Part shown: piece by piece, positions 1-8,333 of the stretch
Layout of the letters: every line of letters starts with the position of its first letter
How positions within the stretch are numbered: the stretch's first letter is position 1
Source of the DNA: a virus
Strand: one strand, 5' to 3'
Virus record (IMG/VR): IMGVR_UViG_3300012147_000045
Location: 1-34,974 of that record
DNA length: 34,974 bases
Notes under the pieces: model-generated
Database searches by the model: none
Told to the model about the DNA's origin: nothing
Seen by the model: only the letters and a program-made list of their open reading frames with translations
Translations under genes and position numbers: made by a program

Positions 1-225
1 CTCACATTCTCTTAATACTAATTCAGCCGAACTCATCGTTACCTCACCTGAAAATATAGATGATGAAATTTCATTGACATTGAATTTAATCAATCCTCTG
101 GATACATCCTTGGATCCAAGCACATATGTAGATGATATTTCTATAAGTTCATCCAAACCTGTATTTTGGTTCGGTTGTTGTTTGTAAATCGTGGCATCCT
201 TTGATGCTGTGTAAAATTGATACAT
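1..225 (-). CDS. Structural protein, N-terminal fragment (DNRLRE-like)
   Basis: This is the first 75 codons of a gene that runs off the left edge. The start ATG is at 223-225, one base after the stop of the gp6-like gene, so the two are translationally linked. The opening residues MYQFYTASKDATIYK, then a QPNQNTGLDELIEI segment, resemble the start of DNRLRE-type beta domains found in secreted and phage structural proteins (K-DATIY, then N-G-x-[DE]-L). Position after the baseplate wedge genes suggests a tail or fibre component. The family call is inference from a short N-terminus. Confidence 0.6.
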   Translation of the reverse strand, partial: MYQFYTASKDATIYKQQPNQNTGLDELIEISSTYVLGSKDVSRGLIKFNVNEISSSIFSGEVTMSSAELVLRECE

Positions 226-226
226 A

Positions 227-2092
227 TTAAATTGCCCTCCCCCGTATGTCTTTCGCTGGAAAACGTATTTCAAATATTGAGGGATCAAGTGATGGGTAAA
301 CCATTTTACCTTTGGTTGCATCCTGTATATTGTATGAGTTTACCGAATAGTTACCTAAACACTTGTTAACTATTTCCACATTTGGTACGGATTGAACCCC
401 CTCGATTCCAGCTATTAATAATTCTATCTCACTTATGTTTATTGGCATATTAAATGACCAATTATCTATATTAAAGTAATCGGTTATCTCGTTGACAACT
501 GCTACCAATACTTCTCTTTTATTATAACCACTATAAACCCGTATTTCAAACTCAACACCTATGTTGATAACAAGTCCATTCATTATATTTACACCATCGG
601 TAAGTAACCTATACTCATTTAAGTAGGTTTTTAAGTTTTCCTTAACACCTTGGTTCAACGTTGATAGTTTCTTGTTTACATCGTACCCCAATACATATAG
701 ATTTAATGCAAATGAACGTGAATCTTCTTTACCATAGGGTGCACAAAAAGCTTTTGAAATTCCACCATATTTCGATGGCATAGATAGTGCACGTATTTGA
801 TAATCCTTTGTTGTCACCGCTCTATTTTGAGAACCGAAATTACCCAATGAATTTTGTCTTATTTCTTCTACTGTTTCTGCACCCCTACCACCTGTAGCGG
901 GTTCTTCGTTTTCTACCGCTACGGATGATTTTACTTGATTATATAGTCCTCGCTCCGATGTCGAAAAGAAAGTGTTATCATCATCAAATTCTGCTGACTG
1001 GATTCTTGTTAAGTCCCCCTGTGGCACATTTGAACCAATACCACCTCCTGTTAAATATGATACGGTCAATGTTGTATTACTAGGTGATTGACCGTATGTT
1101 TTGGTTTTTAAAAAATTGGCGGGATCGAACGATGTACTTAATTTATCAATAGATGATTGTAATCCCAATCCTACATTTTTAAAATTAGGTATGAGTGATT
1201 CATCGGATGTACTGGAGTTACCACCACCAAATACGATTGTAGTCGTATTATCAGCGTTTACCCGTGTTACAAATCGCTTTGAAGTTTTCAATAATCGTAA
1301 TACATTGGAAACACTTCCCTTATACGGTAACAAATCCTCATCCGTCTGATCCGATACTGGATAATCCTGAAAAACCATTTCTTGTGCCAAATAGGGTACT
1401 TCATACCATTTATTACCATTTTCATCACGAACATCGAATACATCTATTACATTGGTCTCCGATAAATCTATTGTAGAGAACTGATTCGGTGAACCAAATG
1501 ATACAGTAGTTTCCCTGACTACACCTGAAATTGCTTTTACTGATTTTTTGGCTAAATAAAATGTAGGTTCACCTGTTGTCGTATCCCGCTCATGTACCGT
1601 TATTTCCCTGTCATTTCCATCGGAAAAATCTAATAGTTCGGTACTTCTGAATAGTGTACCGTTTGATTGTGATTCGATTACCATACCCTCGGAAATACGA
1701 AGAAAAAATCTTGAATCAGGTTGATTGTTCACGTCTGTCCCAATTGATGGTACTAATTGATATACCGATAAATTTACCAAGGCAGGTGTTGTTACTTTTG
1801 GTTTATATCCAAGATATGTTGCGAGTGCAATGACGTTTTCTTTATCCTCAGCATGAACCATGAGTGATTCCTTTAATGAATCATCTACGTAGTATGACAG
1901 AACATCACCAAGGTACGATGCCATTTCTATAAACATTGTTCCTGGGGATGCTTCGTTGAAATCCGAATACGACTTTGGAAAATAAGTTTTAGCGTACTCT
2001 ATTAGATTGCCGCGAAAATCGTTAAAATCTTTGTTAAGATATTTTATATCCCGATTTTGGTTGTTTTTTCTTGATATTTTATTTAATGCCAT
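227..2092 (-). CDS. Baseplate wedge protein, gp6 / J-like
   Basis: A 621-residue protein, close in length to T4 gp6 (660 residues), which forms the dimeric ring of wedge subunits in the T4-type baseplate. The N-terminal part has the pattern typical of gp6/J-like proteins: a DFNDFRGNLIEYAKTYFP-type opening, an EASPGTMFIEMASYLGDVLSYY helix around residues 47-68, then ATYLGYKP near residue 91. The C-terminal third (NRAVTTKDYQIRALSMP, then a V-x-EIT-D-YF helix) matches the baseplate_J arrangement. It lies directly after the gp25-like gene (4-nt gap), the usual gene order. Function is by family resemblance. Confidence 0.85.
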   Translation of the reverse strand: MALNKISRKNNQNRDIKYLNKDFNDFRGNLIEYAKTYFPKSYSDFNEASPGTMFIEMASYLGDVLSYYVDDSLKESLMVHAEDKENVIALATYLGYKPKVTTPALVNLSVYQLVPSIGTDVNNQPDSRFFLRISEGMVIESQSNGTLFRSTELLDFSDGNDREITVHERDTTTGEPTFYLAKKSVKAISGVVRETTVSFGSPNQFSTIDLSETNVIDVFDVRDENGNKWYEVPYLAQEMVFQDYPVSDQTDEDLLPYKGSVSNVLRLLKTSKRFVTRVNADNTTTIVFGGGNSSTSDESLIPNFKNVGLGLQSSIDKLSTSFDPANFLKTKTYGQSPSNTTLTVSYLTGGGIGSNVPQGDLTRIQSAEFDDDNTFFSTSERGLYNQVKSSVAVENEEPATGGRGAETVEEIRQNSLGNFGSQNRAVTTKDYQIRALSMPSKYGGISKAFCAPYGKEDSRSFALNLYVLGYDVNKKLSTLNQGVKENLKTYLNEYRLLTDGVNIMNGLVINIGVEFEIRVYSGYNKREVLVAVVNEITDYFNIDNWSFNMPINISEIELLIAGIEGVQSVPNVEIVNKCLGNYSVNSYNIQDATKGKMVYPSLDPSIFEIRFPAKDIRGRAI

Positions 2093-2096
2093 TTTA

Positions 2097-2525
2097 TTAC
2101 TCTATTGTAAATGTTATTTCCTGTGTATCTATACTATTTCCGACTGTAAACGATATACTAACATCTGCTCGGTTATTGTCTCTCATTTCATCACTCATTG
2201 TTATTTCTATGTCACCAATATTAATGTACGGTAGCCAGAAATTTACACTTTCTTCTATTGTTAATTGCAACCTTTCTTCTAAATCCTCCGTAGCTTGTTC
2301 GAATAAAAGAGATTTAATGCCAGTTCCGAAATTGGGTTGCATAACACGTTCCCCCATATCAGTCAATAATAGATTGGTAAGATTGGATTTTGCCTGATCG
2401 AATGATGTGAATCCTTGCCTGAAATATCCAGTATTTCCCCGTTGGACAGGTAAAGTTAATCCATATGCAAAATCATTAAACTCCGTAGTATCCTTAACTA
2501 CCTTTTTACCTATTACATATGCCAT
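2097..2525 (-). CDS. Baseplate wedge protein, gp25-like
   Basis: A 142-residue protein of gp25/lysozyme-like baseplate wedge type. The diagnostic region is near residues 55-75: LLLTDMGERVMQPNFGTGIK, then SLLFE. This is the GER-x-x-P-x-FG-x-G pattern of T4 gp25, which sits at the wedge-sheath contact and seeds sheath assembly. The C-terminal half is beta-rich, ending in a DVSISFTVGNSI-type strand. It sits between a hypothetical structural gene and gp6, with gaps of 9 and 4 nt, in one late operon. Confidence 0.88.
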   Translation of the reverse strand: MAYVIGKKVVKDTTEFNDFAYGLTLPVQRGNTGYFRQGFTSFDQAKSNLTNLLLTDMGERVMQPNFGTGIKSLLFEQATEDLEERLQLTIEESVNFWLPYINIGDIEITMSDEMRDNNRADVSISFTVGNSIDTQEITFTIE

Positions 2526-2534
2526 ACCTACTTA

Positions 2535-3122
2535 TTATTTTTTGAATTTTTTCACTAACTCACTATAATTTCTATTCATTGCTTTATCCAACGAAGGAAC
2601 TCCTGTCTGTACTCCAAGTCCTCCCTGCTGTGGCCCTTGCCCCACCATATCCCCATATCCCATTTTTGATGCCATTTGAGATCGTAATGCATCCATACCA
2701 CCGGCAGCACCATTCGAATCCAGTCCAATGGTTTTATCCATATTTTTAAAATCTTCGTTTAAATGTGTAGTTTGATCGTATTGATTACCATCATCGTAAT
2801 CCAACGCAGCACCATCTCTGAATGGTTTCGTTTCATTTAAAATTTGATTTAAGATGGGATTTTTACTTAGACTCTTGATTTCCGTCGCATGTTCTGATTC
2901 TTTGATTGAATTCCTTTCTCGATTCAAAACCGATTCTGCTAATGTGAACATATCTTGTTTCTTTTCTTTGGTATTTGGAGTATTTGTGGATTTTGATTTT
3001 CTAGCGATTGAATTTCGCATTAAAGATTTGGCAATTCCCTCCGATACCATTGCTGGTAATTGTTTTTTAATTTCTTTCTGTACTATTATTTCAATAATTC
3101 TAGATAACTTCTTTGAATTCAT
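2535..3122 (-). CDS. Hypothetical protein in baseplate operon
   Basis: A 195-residue protein I do not recognise. It begins with an amphipathic helix (LSRIIEIIVQKEIKKQLP), continues as a lysine/serine-rich low-complexity stretch, and ends in a glycine/glutamine-rich segment (GDMVGQGPQQGGLG) before a charged tail. It is first in its transcription unit: the ATG is about 23 nt downstream of a TATTTATA motif (3146-3153) that recurs before other late genes. Position just upstream of gp25 and gp6 suggests a virion or assembly protein. No catalytic motif is visible. Confidence 0.75.
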   Translation of the reverse strand: MNSKKLSRIIEIIVQKEIKKQLPAMVSEGIAKSLMRNSIARKSKSTNTPNTKEKKQDMFTLAESVLNRERNSIKESEHATEIKSLSKNPILNQILNETKPFRDGAALDYDDGNQYDQTTHLNEDFKNMDKTIGLDSNGAAGGMDALRSQMASKMGYGDMVGQGPQQGGLGVQTGVPSLDKAMNRNYSELVKKFKK

Positions 3123-3145
3123 ATGTTTTTATATTATAGTTCTAC

Positions 3146-3153
3146 TATAAATA
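3146..3153 (-). promoter_or_regulatory. Candidate late promoter element (TATTTATA)
   Basis: TATTTATA on the coding strand, 23 nt upstream of the ATG at 3122. The same octamer occurs 22-24 nt before the starts at 6252 and 13251, and 6 nt before 19441. T4 late promoters recognised by gp55 carry TATAAATA; the gp55-like gene in this window makes a related late signal plausible. Confidence 0.5.
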
Positions 3154-3188
3154 TGTGGATATATTTTTTTTAGGATTTTTAGCTACAT

Positions 3189-4556
3189 CTAACAACCAGG
3201 TGGTATTACGAATCCTATATATTTTTTTGGGGATTTGGTAAATACACCCACACCGTTCCTATCGAACCCACCACCACTCGTATTACCTTCTATTGTAATA
3301 ATACTACCATTTGGTAAAACAGTAGATACAATTCCAATGTGATGTGCATCCGTATCGGATCCATATAACACCGCTGCACCTATTTTTGGTTGTTGGGAGA
3401 AATAACCATTACTTTTAGCCCAATTTAACCAATTATCACAAGATGCTCCTCCGTTCGGAATAGGTAAACCGGCTTCCTTCCACCACGTAGCGACAGCAGC
3501 CGCACACCAATAGTACCCACTACCTGTGCGTTTTACTTTTTCTTGATTATCCAACCCGACGTTAGTAAACATTTCATCTATTCTTCCTGGTCTATTTATA
3601 TTGGATCCATTTCTATGCCCACCGTAGTTTAATCCCGGAGGAGAACCGAATTCCAATATACCCAAATCCCTTTTTGCAATTGCGACAACCGATCTGCCTT
3701 GTACACACTCATATATATCGTTCATATTATTGGTCAATGTACTCAACTCATCATCACTGATTTCTAATGGGGTTGCGTTTATAGTACGTGTAGATATTTC
3801 ATCCTGTAATAAGTTGGAGTAATCCCTTGCAGTATTTCTACCCTCGGTTGGAAGTGTGGTATCATTAATAACTATGTTTGCTTCGACTAATTCTTGTTCC
3901 TTAGCTATAATTTGCTCTTCATCCAGTTCATCTGCAGTTGATTGTAGTTCGGATACAATAACTGAAGCCGGCCGGACGGGAGTTGGTGTCGAGTTGGGTA
4001 CGGAAAATCCCTTCCAAATGAGTATCCCCGGTGCAGGGGGCAGTATTGGAAATCCGGGATATAGTGAAACCGTGTTATATATTCCCTCGATGGAAAGTAA
4101 ATGCATTTGTATTCCAAAAATAAGTTGATCTAGGAATCTAGCCGAATCACCCGTAGGAATCTGTGGGCCTACATCTGGAAATGTTCCTGGGTTCGATACC
4201 AATGCTGATGTAGTCTGTATATTCTGAAATGCACCAGTTGCGGGTATAATAGGAACTGGTGCAAGATTTAATGTTGCACCCGTCCAATATCCAATAATTC
4301 CCCTACCTATATCGTTTATAACGGAATGTTGTCCGTTTTGTTTTTGTATTGCACTTGTCAATGCAAGTGTTACCATGGTATTCATAAACTGTGTGTTAGT
4401 CTGTAGAACCATAACATTATTTATAGTCTGAAACCCCCTACGAATAGATAAATCATATTCTGTTGTTAGTTTATTTGCAAAATCCCCCAATGATGATATT
4501 CCATCTTGATTCTGCATATATGATAACATATTAGTTTTGAATATCTGTAATGACAT
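3189..4556 (-). CDS. Baseplate/tail protein with C-terminal CHAP amidase domain
   Basis: A 455-residue protein. The first ~290 residues are hydrophobic and proline-rich (NLAPVPIIPATG, then LYPGFPILPPAPG) with no family I recognise, followed by a helical linker. The last ~160 residues form a CHAP/NlpC-type cysteine hydrolase: SVVAIAKRDLG, the catalytic Cys in YYWCAAAV, His in DAHHIGIV, and IEGNTSGGG downstream. Such domains cleave peptidoglycan peptides or amides. Fusion to a tail protein, in an operon with the spike gene and one base from it (4556/4557), fits a cell-wall-degrading part of the injection device. Confidence 0.82.
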   Translation of the reverse strand: MSLQIFKTNMLSYMQNQDGISSLGDFANKLTTEYDLSIRRGFQTINNVMVLQTNTQFMNTMVTLALTSAIQKQNGQHSVINDIGRGIIGYWTGATLNLAPVPIIPATGAFQNIQTTSALVSNPGTFPDVGPQIPTGDSARFLDQLIFGIQMHLLSIEGIYNTVSLYPGFPILPPAPGILIWKGFSVPNSTPTPVRPASVIVSELQSTADELDEEQIIAKEQELVEANIVINDTTLPTEGRNTARDYSNLLQDEISTRTINATPLEISDDELSTLTNNMNDIYECVQGRSVVAIAKRDLGILEFGSPPGLNYGGHRNGSNINRPGRIDEMFTNVGLDNQEKVKRTGSGYYWCAAAVATWWKEAGLPIPNGGASCDNWLNWAKSNGYFSQQPKIGAAVLYGSDTDAHHIGIVSTVLPNGSIITIEGNTSGGGFDRNGVGVFTKSPKKYIGFVIPPGC

Positions 4557-5819
4557 TTACTGTGGATCTGTAAAGTTTAACTCGGATAACATTGTATCCA
4601 ATCTTGATTTCAATCTATTGAACTCGCCTTGGTTCGTAGGACCAACTGATGTTGGTCCAGATGGAGTCTGGTAAACTTGTTGTACGATTAAATCTATCAT
4701 TTCACTTAATAGAGTTTTTAACGTTTCACCCCTCACCAATGGTTCGGTTTTCTCCTCCGTATTCAGAAATATATTTCCCTGTCCACCCAATATGAATGTA
4801 TTGTTATCATTTGTAGTTATGCGAACATCACCGTTAAAATTCAGGTTTGCACCAGATTTTCCGTTATCAATGGACATTTTACCATCGGAAATGAATCCCC
4901 AATTACCCTTTGAGTAGAAAATCATTTCGGATGATTTTGCGGATAGTATGATTCTCTCGGAATTTATTAATATCTGATCATTACCCACCAATTCCGATGG
5001 GTATCCTTCAAAATTCTCCGGTTTTGTTTCAAAATTACTCGAGCCCCCCTCATCCACTATTCCGGGTTGAAATGGTATTTTATATTGTCCAGAAGAAATG
5101 ACTATACTAGAACCATCCCTGTTAATATCTTCTTCCACGATATCACCGGATTCCAGTTCACTTACAGAAACATCATTTTGTCTATTTCTAATTAAGATGG
5201 TGGGTGCAAATACATTTTCTGAATTATTATATCCACTGAATCTAATAGATTGACCAAATCTACTCTGTATAATTCTATCTCCCTCATATAGTCTTAATCG
5301 GTTAATTTGATTATCATCAAAGTACTTACCGATAATAGTGTCCCTACTAGTACTATCACTTGAATTTACAATACCAGTCTGTGATATTTTATTATACGAA
5401 TTTGCATTGTTCCTTGGTTTTTCTGTTTCTGGAAATACACGTTTGTTGAAATTCTGCTTGGAGTTACCCCTGTTTATCACGGGTGATCCCATTCTACGGT
5501 AGTACACGGAATTTCCCACCTTTACCAACTCTACTGTCTCACCTACCAACGGAATATCTAGATTTAGTGAATCCAATGGTGCAATAATCGGAAGGTCGGA
5601 TTCACTACTTGTTTGATTTGATAAATCCCGTATAACACATGAACCTATGATGGATGTATCTTTTCCAGATGAAAAGGTTTCACTATCATCGGTATCGAGC
5701 AGATTACTGGAATCCTCGTTTAGGATAACATCGACAACTATACCCACGTTGGATGAACGTATAAATTCGTGTTTATTGGTATTGCTTGTCTTAAATGAAT
5801 TATTAATCCTCTGGTTCAT
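4557..5819 (-). CDS. Baseplate central spike / hub protein, gp5-like
   Basis: A 420-residue protein. Residues ~25-110 look like an OB-fold (SNVGIVVDVILNED, then IIGSCVIRDLSN, then PLVGETVELVKVGNSVYY). The middle carries RLRLYEGDRIIQSRFGQSIRFSG, typical of T4-like baseplate hub/spike proteins. Residues ~280-350 are short repeating beta strands (ILINSERIILSAKSSEMIFYS, then NLNFNGDVRITTND), as in a needle-like beta structure, followed by a helical C-terminus. No lysozyme domain is seen, unlike T4 gp5; the CHAP domain of the next gene may replace it. Its start overlaps the end of the upstream gene by 17 nt. Confidence 0.75.
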   Translation of the reverse strand: MNQRINNSFKTSNTNKHEFIRSSNVGIVVDVILNEDSSNLLDTDDSETFSSGKDTSIIGSCVIRDLSNQTSSESDLPIIAPLDSLNLDIPLVGETVELVKVGNSVYYRRMGSPVINRGNSKQNFNKRVFPETEKPRNNANSYNKISQTGIVNSSDSTSRDTIIGKYFDDNQINRLRLYEGDRIIQSRFGQSIRFSGYNNSENVFAPTILIRNRQNDVSVSELESGDIVEEDINRDGSSIVISSGQYKIPFQPGIVDEGGSSNFETKPENFEGYPSELVGNDQILINSERIILSAKSSEMIFYSKGNWGFISDGKMSIDNGKSGANLNFNGDVRITTNDNNTFILGGQGNIFLNTEEKTEPLVRGETLKTLLSEMIDLIVQQVYQTPSGPTSVGPTNQGEFNRLKSRLDTMLSELNFTDPQ

Positions 5820-6252
5820 CCCGTATCATTTCTTTCTTTATCCTATCAATATCATCTTCTATATCACTGACAATTGAATCTGATTCGTCTGATACACTCG
5901 CACTCAACCCCTCTACTTCTTTTAGTAACTGTTGTTTTTCAGATTCGGAAAGAAAACCCGTATCACCTTCTGATTTGGATGTAGAATTTATTATTCTTTG
6001 TGCAATGGTTGCCATTTTTAATAATGAATCATCGTTTTTAACCGATGTATCCACCAAATCCCGTATAATGGGATATATCATCATTATATCGTTTGTATCC
6101 ATTCCCCCTGCCTTGGTTTTACGGATTGAATCTTTCAAATCAAATATTAATTCAGATATACGTCTTTTTTTGATTTGTTGATTTTTGTAAATATCTTTGA
6201 ACAACCCCCCTAAGTCTTTTCCCGGGAATAATTCGAAATCCATATCACTCAT
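5803..6252 (-). CDS. Hypothetical late protein, acidic C-terminus
   Basis: A 149-residue protein of unknown function, largely helical. It opens MSDMDFELFPGKDLGGLF, followed by a basic helix (KNQQIKKRRISELIFDLK), and ends in a very acidic tail (SDIEDDIDRIKKEM, then RDEPED). It is the first gene of the spike operon, with its ATG 22 nt downstream of a TATTTATA motif, and it overlaps the spike gene by 17 nt. A small structural or assembly protein is the best guess from position only. Confidence 0.72.
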   Translation of the reverse strand: MSDMDFELFPGKDLGGLFKDIYKNQQIKKRRISELIFDLKDSIRKTKAGGMDTNDIMMIYPIIRDLVDTSVKNDDSLLKMATIAQRIINSTSKSEGDTGFLSESEKQQLLKEVEGLSASVSDESDSIVSDIEDDIDRIKKEMIRDEPED

Positions 6253-6274
6253 AATATAATGTGTTTGTTCATTA

Positions 6275-6282
6275 TATAAATA
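6275..6282 (-). promoter_or_regulatory. Candidate late promoter element (TATTTATA)
   Basis: TATTTATA 22 nt before the ATG at 6252 and directly after the intrinsic terminator at 6291-6314. The arrangement terminator, promoter motif, gene is what an independent late unit needs. Confidence 0.5.
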
Positions 6283-6290
6283 TAGTAAAT

Positions 6291-6314
6291 AAAAAAACCC
6301 AACCGAAGTTGGGC
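6291..6314 (-). terminator. Intrinsic terminator with UUCG loop
   Basis: On the minus strand CCCAAC-TTCG-GTTGGG is a 6-bp GC-rich hairpin with a UUCG tetraloop, followed by seven Ts. It ends transcripts coming from the sigma-factor operon, or the short putative RNA that starts near 6395. Confidence 0.9.
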
Positions 6315-6399
6315 TTATGTGTCAATCTCTTTGATTTACGATTGATTTATACTCATCCAATTAGGAATTACGGTGTTACCTGTGAACCAACCTTACATA

Positions 6400-6407
6400 T
6401 ATAAATA
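6400..6407 (-). promoter_or_regulatory. TATTTATA motif before a possible small RNA
   Basis: Same octamer as before the late genes, but no ORF follows. About 100 nt downstream lies the strong terminator at 6291-6314, so this may drive a small non-coding RNA (about 6292-6393). Confidence 0.35.
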
Positions 6408-6416
6408 TGGTATCAT

Positions 6417-7169
6417 TTAAGATTCACTCCAAAATTCAGTATTACTTATTGAAAATTCTCCTGTCTCTAGATATTCATCCAACATTTTCTTTTGATGGAC
6501 CTTCATTGTATTTACTACCTTTGTAATATAGTGGGTTTTGCAGTTGGTCATTTCACGTATCAATAAATAAAGATGTTTTTTATTAAAATTTTCTATGAAT
6601 TCCGAACGTCTGAATAATTCCAGTATTGCATCCGCTATATCAATATCCCTACGTTTTGTGAAAACCCTTGTTAAATTTTTATCCCAATACTTTAACATGA
6701 TATCCTTGAACTCCCTGAATTCATCCCCCACCTCATCTTCGTAATGGCTATTTTGTGGATTCCACATTGCAGGCATTTCCGATAATAACGATTGCTGTTT
6801 CCATCGTTTATAATTTCCATTATTTTCCAGAATCAAATAGTTCTTAGCTACAATTGTAAAATATGAAAAAGCTTTTCCTCTTCCCTCTTTGTACATATGA
6901 AGTTTCTCTACCATGAACGATACAACTTCCTGTTGTACTTGAATCTTGGGTACATCAAAATATGAAAACTTGAACGTGTTCATCACATTTTCTGCCATTT
7001 TTTCAAATGGATATTTTATACGTTCTCTATATATTTTACTTCTCTCGTTAAAATCCGTAGTATTGTTATATTCTATGATTGCCTCTTGTGCAGGTAACCC
7101 AAAATACATTTTTGATTTTTTCTTTCTTTTCCTTGGTATTTTTTTTATTTCTTCTTTTTCTTTATTCAT
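6417..7169 (-). CDS. Late-transcription sigma factor, gp55-like
   Basis: A 250-residue protein with sigma-70 region 2-like features: after a lysine-rich N-terminus it has FEKMAENVMNTFKFSYFD, then EVVSFMVEKLHMYKEGRGKAFSYF and TIVAKNYLI. The G-KAFSYF-x-I-x-KNY pattern is characteristic of T4 gp55-type late sigma factors, which direct host RNA polymerase to late promoters. It is longer than T4 gp55 (185 residues), mainly at the basic N-terminus and in the C-terminal 60 residues. It is the last gene of a three-gene operon with gaps of 3-4 nt. The TATTTATA motif is its likely target, by inference. Confidence 0.85.
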   Translation of the reverse strand: MNKEKEEIKKIPRKRKKKSKMYFGLPAQEAIIEYNNTTDFNERSKIYRERIKYPFEKMAENVMNTFKFSYFDVPKIQVQQEVVSFMVEKLHMYKEGRGKAFSYFTIVAKNYLILENNGNYKRWKQQSLLSEMPAMWNPQNSHYEDEVGDEFREFKDIMLKYWDKNLTRVFTKRRDIDIADAILELFRRSEFIENFNKKHLYLLIREMTNCKTHYITKVVNTMKVHQKKMLDEYLETGEFSISNTEFWSES

Positions 7170-7173
7170 AGTA

Positions 7174-7443
7174 TTAAAACGGTGTTTGATTTACCTCATT
7201 AATAATGGATTTCATATCCTCGAAAACTGATCCGACCTCATCATCCGATTCAAATGAACCATTGATATCAGCATCTCTCAATGCTTTGTTAGCACTTCCG
7301 ATTTTATTTTTCACATAATTTCTGTAAGTTTGTAATCTGTTTTCAAAATCCTCTGTTTGTGCTATTAGATTCCGGACTCCGATGATTAAAAATATGTTAA
7401 GGAATGTACTTATTCCCAATATAATATAAATGTATATATCCAT
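7174..7443 (-). CDS. Small membrane protein with coiled coil
   Basis: An 89-residue protein. Residues 3-27 form one transmembrane helix (YIYIILGISTFLNIFLIIGV), followed by a helical, charged segment (AQTEDFENRLQTYRNYVKNK) likely to form a coiled coil, and an acidic C-terminus. It sits between the muralytic enzyme and the sigma factor with very short gaps. The pairing with a secreted wall hydrolase suggests a lysis-related membrane role (spanin- or holin-like), but there is no specific motif. Confidence 0.65.
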   Translation of the reverse strand: MDIYIYIILGISTFLNIFLIIGVRNLIAQTEDFENRLQTYRNYVKNKIGSANKALRDADINGSFESDDEVGSVFEDMKSIINEVNQTPF

Positions 7444-7446
7444 TAG

Positions 7447-7998
7447 TTATTTTAAATTTAATTTATATCCACTGAATGTGGATAAATACTTTGATAAATT
7501 AGTACCGTATTCATCGGATGGGTCTTCACCGTACATTAAATATCTTTTAACGTTACCTTGACCAGCCAAATGGGCCGCTGCCAACATCCCACTTTCCGTT
7601 ATTTCAATCCCCCATCGTTTTTTACCCACGTAATGTTTATAGTACTTCTTTAATCTTCGTTTATTATACCGAAGATTTTCAATCATTATAGTATCCTGTA
7701 ATGATGGATTATTAATAAATTGTTCTTGTGTTAGTTCACCATACCCCAACGTTTCAAGAGTTGATTTTCCGAATTGGTATTTCCCCAAATACCCTAGTGT
7801 ATTTACTTTAGTATAATCATTACTACTTTCATAATGACCTATATCATTTAGAAATAACCCCAATTCAGATTTTGTTTTTTCTTTTGGTAATTCCACGTGG
7901 GGTTCTATCACGAATGTTTCTCTGTTCGTCTCATTACAAATTACCGATGTGTTTATAAAAAACAAGGTAACCCCTAATATCGATGTATATCTTTTCAT
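7447..7998 (-). CDS. Secreted lysozyme/transglycosylase-like muralytic enzyme
   Basis: A 183-residue protein. The N-terminus (MKRYTSILGVTLFFINTSVIC) is a Sec signal peptide or signal anchor. The mature part begins GLFLNDIGHYESSNDY and continues NTLGYLGKYQFGKSTLETLGYG; the glutamate in the HYESS segment and the G-[KR]YQFG pattern are typical of transglycosylase/endolysin folds that cut peptidoglycan glycan strands. Later LAAAHLAGQGNVKRYL fits the same family. The signal peptide suggests host Sec export. Promoter-to-gene order makes it first in the operon ending with the sigma factor. Confidence 0.72.
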   Translation of the reverse strand: MKRYTSILGVTLFFINTSVICNETNRETFVIEPHVELPKEKTKSELGLFLNDIGHYESSNDYTKVNTLGYLGKYQFGKSTLETLGYGELTQEQFINNPSLQDTIMIENLRYNKRRLKKYYKHYVGKKRWGIEITESGMLAAAHLAGQGNVKRYLMYGEDPSDEYGTNLSKYLSTFSGYKLNLK

Positions 7999-8030
7999 AA
8001 TTATTTATATTATTACCCCACATATTGTAT

Positions 8031-8064
8031 TAAATATACGATAACTTCTTAATATAAACAAATA
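8031..8064 (-). promoter_or_regulatory. Bacteroidetes-type promoter
   Basis: On the minus strand a TTTG box (8059-8062) is followed after 20 nt by TATATTTA (8031-8038), matching the -33/-7 signals of the Bacteroidetes housekeeping sigma factor. It lies upstream of the muralytic enzyme gene starting at 7998. Confidence 0.65.
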
Positions 8065-8078
8065 AAGCATGTTAAATT

Positions 8079-8324
8079 TTACGCAACACCGCCACCTCCA
8101 GTCCAAGTTTTATTGAGTTTTTCAATTACATCCATTGATTTTGTTATTTCCTTTATATCTTCATTAACTTCGACACTTACCCCATCGACATATTCAGTGA
8201 ATTCATCAAGTGATATCACGTCCTTATCGATTAAAATATCGATAATTACTTTGATTAGTATACCTTGTTCCAACTTATCGTTTGATAAGTGTTCCAGTAG
8301 TTGTATTAAACCTTCGTTATCCAT
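8079..8324 (-). CDS. Hypothetical acidic protein
   Basis: An 81-residue, strongly acidic, helical protein with no recognised domain. It opens MDNEGLIQLLEHLSNDKLEQ, and the central IDILIDKDVISLDEFTEYV segment is a plain helix-turn-helix in secondary-structure terms but not a DNA-binding match. It ends TWTGGGGVA. It follows the deformylase gene by 9 nt, in the same operon. Confidence 0.65.
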   Translation of the reverse strand: MDNEGLIQLLEHLSNDKLEQGILIKVIIDILIDKDVISLDEFTEYVDGVSVEVNEDIKEITKSMDVIEKLNKTWTGGGGVA

Positions 8325-8333
8325 GTATATTAT

